The notes under the pieces were generated by a model. That model saw nothing but the letters and a program-made list of their open reading frames with translations, did no database searches and was not told where the DNA came from. This document shows, in pieces, positions 34,778-36,200 of a DNA stretch of 36,200 nt. The position numbers and the translations under genes are program-made. The stretch spans positions 1 to 36,200 of the forward strand of contig JAAXIY010000011.1 in NCBI GenBank assembly GCA_012270125.1, in the 5' to 3' direction. The first letter of the stretch is position 1; each line of letters starts with the position of its first letter. The stretch is from Paracoccaceae bacterium (GTDB lineage: Bacteria > Pseudomonadota > Alphaproteobacteria > Rhodobacterales > Rhodobacteraceae).

Positions 34778-35602
34778 TTATGAAAGCCAACGCTTCCTTC
34801 GACGATAACTTCTTACGTCCCTGAAGGACTTACGACCTTCTTCTGACATACCCAGGTAAAATTCTTTAACGTCTGGGTTCTCCCGCAGTTCTGCGGCTTC
34901 TCCATCCATAACAACTCGACCCGATTCAAGTATGTAACCGTAGTGTGCATAGCGAAGCGCTACGTTAGTATTCTGCTCAGCTAATAAAAATGTCACGCCT
35001 TCATTTTCGTTAACAGACTTTACGATTTCAAAAATTTGTTCCACTAGTTGCGGAGCCAAGCCCATAGACGGTTCATCAAGCAAAATGGTTTCGGGTTTAC
35101 TCATTAAGGCACGACCAATAGCGCACATTTGCTGTTCACCACCAGAAGTATAACCCGCTTGACTTTTCCGTCTGTCTTTAAGGCGCGGAAAATAATTATA
35201 AACCATCTCTAAATCTGCTTCAATTGCGCCTTTACCATCCCGACGTGTATAAGACCCCGTAAGAAGATTTTCCTCAACAGTTAAATGTTCAAAGCAATGT
35301 CGACCTTCCATCACTTGAACCACACCTCGTTTTACCAAATCCGCAGGCTCGCTGTGCGCAATGTGGTCTCCCCGATATGTTATATGTCCTTTCGTAACTT
35401 CGCCCCGTTCAGACTTCAATAAATTCGAAATAGCTTTCAAAGTTGTTGTTTTTCCAGCTCCATTTCCACCAAGTAATGCGGTTATACCACCCTTGGGTAC
35501 ATTGAGCGAAACACCCTTTAAAACGAGAATTACGTGATTATAGATCACTTCGATATTGTTTACTTCTAACAAGTTTTCATGATCTTGAGTTTGGTCGAGC
35601 AT
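34778..35602 (-). CDS. Branched-chain amino-acid ABC transporter ATP-binding protein (LivF type)
   Basis: The 274-aa ATPase has Walker A GGNGAGKTT (45-53), a signature TSGGEQQM (152-159; the usual L of LSGGQ is T), Walker B ILLDEPSMGLAPQ (173 on) and the H-loop region replaced as in LivF (FLLAEQNTNVAL, with Q in place of the switch His). LivF pairs with LivG to drive LivHM. An unusual basic tail (SFRDVRSYRRRKRWLS) extends the C-terminus. It follows the substrate-binding protein after a long hairpin and precedes the PaaK-like gene. Confidence 0.92.
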   Translation of the reverse strand: MLDQTQDHENLLEVNNIEVIYNHVILVLKGVSLNVPKGGITALLGGNGAGKTTTLKAISNLLKSERGEVTKGHITYRGDHIAHSEPADLVKRGVVQVMEGRHCFEHLTVEENLLTGSYTRRDGKGAIEADLEMVYNYFPRLKDRRKSQAGYTSGGEQQMCAIGRALMSKPETILLDEPSMGLAPQLVEQIFEIVKSVNENEGVTFLLAEQNTNVALRYAHYGYILESGRVVMDGEAAELRENPDVKEFYLGMSEEGRKSFRDVRSYRRRKRWLS

Positions 35603-35629
35603 AAAATATCTTTTCTATTTGATTAGTTG

Positions 35630-35661
35630 TATTGGTCCCCGCGAAATCGCGGGGACCAATA
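35630..35661 (-). terminator. 15-bp hairpin between substrate-binding protein and livF
   Basis: Positions 35630-35644 pair exactly with 35647-35661 (core GGTCCCCGCGA / TCGCGGGGACC). It begins 5 bases past the substrate-binding protein stop (minus strand) and ends 27 bases before the livF ATG. No T-run follows, so it is more likely a 3' mRNA stabiliser or partial terminator, which would give more binding protein than ATPase. Confidence 0.7.
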
Positions 35662-35666
35662 TTTAC

Positions 35667-36200
35667 TTAATTACAATTTGGTGAAAGGTTGTTTTCAGAA
35701 GCGAAAGCACCGCTGTCTGCATCTATGAGTGGTTGAATTACACTCATATCAGATGCCTGAAAATCGCTTACAATTGACCATTTTCCTGCACCAGCATCCC
35801 ATTGGGCAACCGCAACCATACCATCACCACCATGGTTTTCACAGCTTACGCTAAAGCTTGGACCAAAGCCTGGAAGCCCAAGAGCTGCCATTTTCTCTTC
35901 TGTCATTTCTAGAGCTTCGAACCCTTTAATCATGTCAGCCTGAGAAATATTACTTTTGCCAGCAATAGCCTGAGCAGTTCTAGCAGCTTCGGTAATCAAC
36001 ATAGCGTTGTACATACCTCTGTTGTAAAGCACTGTACCGATTTGATCTCCGGCTCCAGCCGCTTTTCCTCTATCCACTACGAACTTTTGAATGTCATCAA
36101 AAATAGGGAAATCGCTGTTAACAGCATGGAATGCTAGGGCTTTATAACCAGTCGCCTTATCTCCTGCAGGAAGCACGTCATTTTCAGAACCTGACCACCA
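35667..36200 (-). CDS. ABC transporter substrate-binding protein, C-terminal part (partial)
   Basis: The frame is open to the window edge and covers the last 177 residues (first visible WWSGSENDVLPAGDKATGYK). YKALAFHAVNSDFPIFDDIQ and NAMLITEAARTAQAIAGKSN fit the type I periplasmic binding fold (Peripla_BP_6, LivK-like) of branched-chain or aromatic acid transporters. The last residues hold two cysteines (SVSCENHGGDG, and the terminal NLSPNC). The ligand is unknown. It is followed by a stable hairpin and then livF. Confidence 0.85.
   Translation of the reverse strand, partial: WWSGSENDVLPAGDKATGYKALAFHAVNSDFPIFDDIQKFVVDRGKAAGAGDQIGTVLYNRGMYNAMLITEAARTAQAIAGKSNISQADMIKGFEALEMTEEKMAALGLPGFGPSFSVSCENHGGDGMVAVAQWDAGAGKWSIVSDFQASDMSVIQPLIDADSGAFASENNLSPNCN

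Overview
The window is chromosomal DNA from a low-GC (AT-rich) alphaproteobacterium, most likely a marine member of the Rhodobacteraceae (Roseobacter group). The evidence is the order rpsP-rimM-trmD-rplS-rpmE, a TrmD with the SHGRKS-type N-terminal extension, a CcrM-type GANTC methyltransferase, COQ9, DUF1244, DUF2007 and DUF465 proteins, and a GluRS of the second (HIGN) type. The assignment is inference from gene content. I see no phage, insertion sequence, CRISPR array, tRNA or rRNA, and no gap of more than 300 bases without a gene.

Layout. 1-2606: ribosomal protein and RNA-maturation operon (rpsP end, a 49-aa membrane peptide, rimM, trmD, rplS, rpmE) closed by a strong terminator. 2660-4764: a divergent Kdo-transferase-like gene with an apparent ATT start, overlapping lpxK (lipid A). 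4773-7077 (minus): CoA-transferase, DsbA-like protein and DciA-like (DUF721) protein. 7128-9415 (plus): mutY and an AlkB alkane hydroxylase. 9496-11324 (minus): ccrM and rnhB. 11438-12460: a GntR-like LacI-family regulator. 12464-13707 (minus): DUF465 protein, a TrmN6-like methyltransferase and a DUF2007 protein. 13763-17272: polyprenyl diphosphate synthase facing ispE and a secreted TPR protein. 17343-21718: ETF-ubiquinone oxidoreductase, greA, a quinone oxidoreductase, COQ9 and rpsU. 21785-29564 (minus): ppk2, an Lrp regulator, ytoQ, pheT, pheS, rplT, rpmI and pyk. 29647-30736 (plus): N-formylglutamate amidohydrolase family protein and DUF1244 protein. 30778-36200: a second-type gltX, a D-amino-acid dehydrogenase-like flavoprotein, a PaaK-like ligase and the end of a branched-chain amino-acid ABC transporter operon.

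How it fits together. Most genes are housekeeping: translation (ribosomal proteins, PheRS, GluRS, RimM, TrmD), isoprenoid and ubiquinone supply (ispE, polyprenyl synthase, COQ9) feeding respiration (ETF-QO), DNA maintenance (MutY, RNase HII, DciA-like protein, CcrM), and aerobic use of fatty, alkane and amino-acid carbon. I find no clear undescribed multi-gene system. The best leads are small: a LacI/GntR-type operator between pyk and the amidohydrolase gene that matches the type of the regulator encoded 18 kb away; two GANTC sites one helical turn apart just upstream of the GANTC methylase gene; a KdtA-like protein that seems to lack the catalytic glutamate and starts at ATT; an RNA fold that can hide the rplS ribosome binding site; and a 49-aa membrane peptide in the rpsP-rimM gap.
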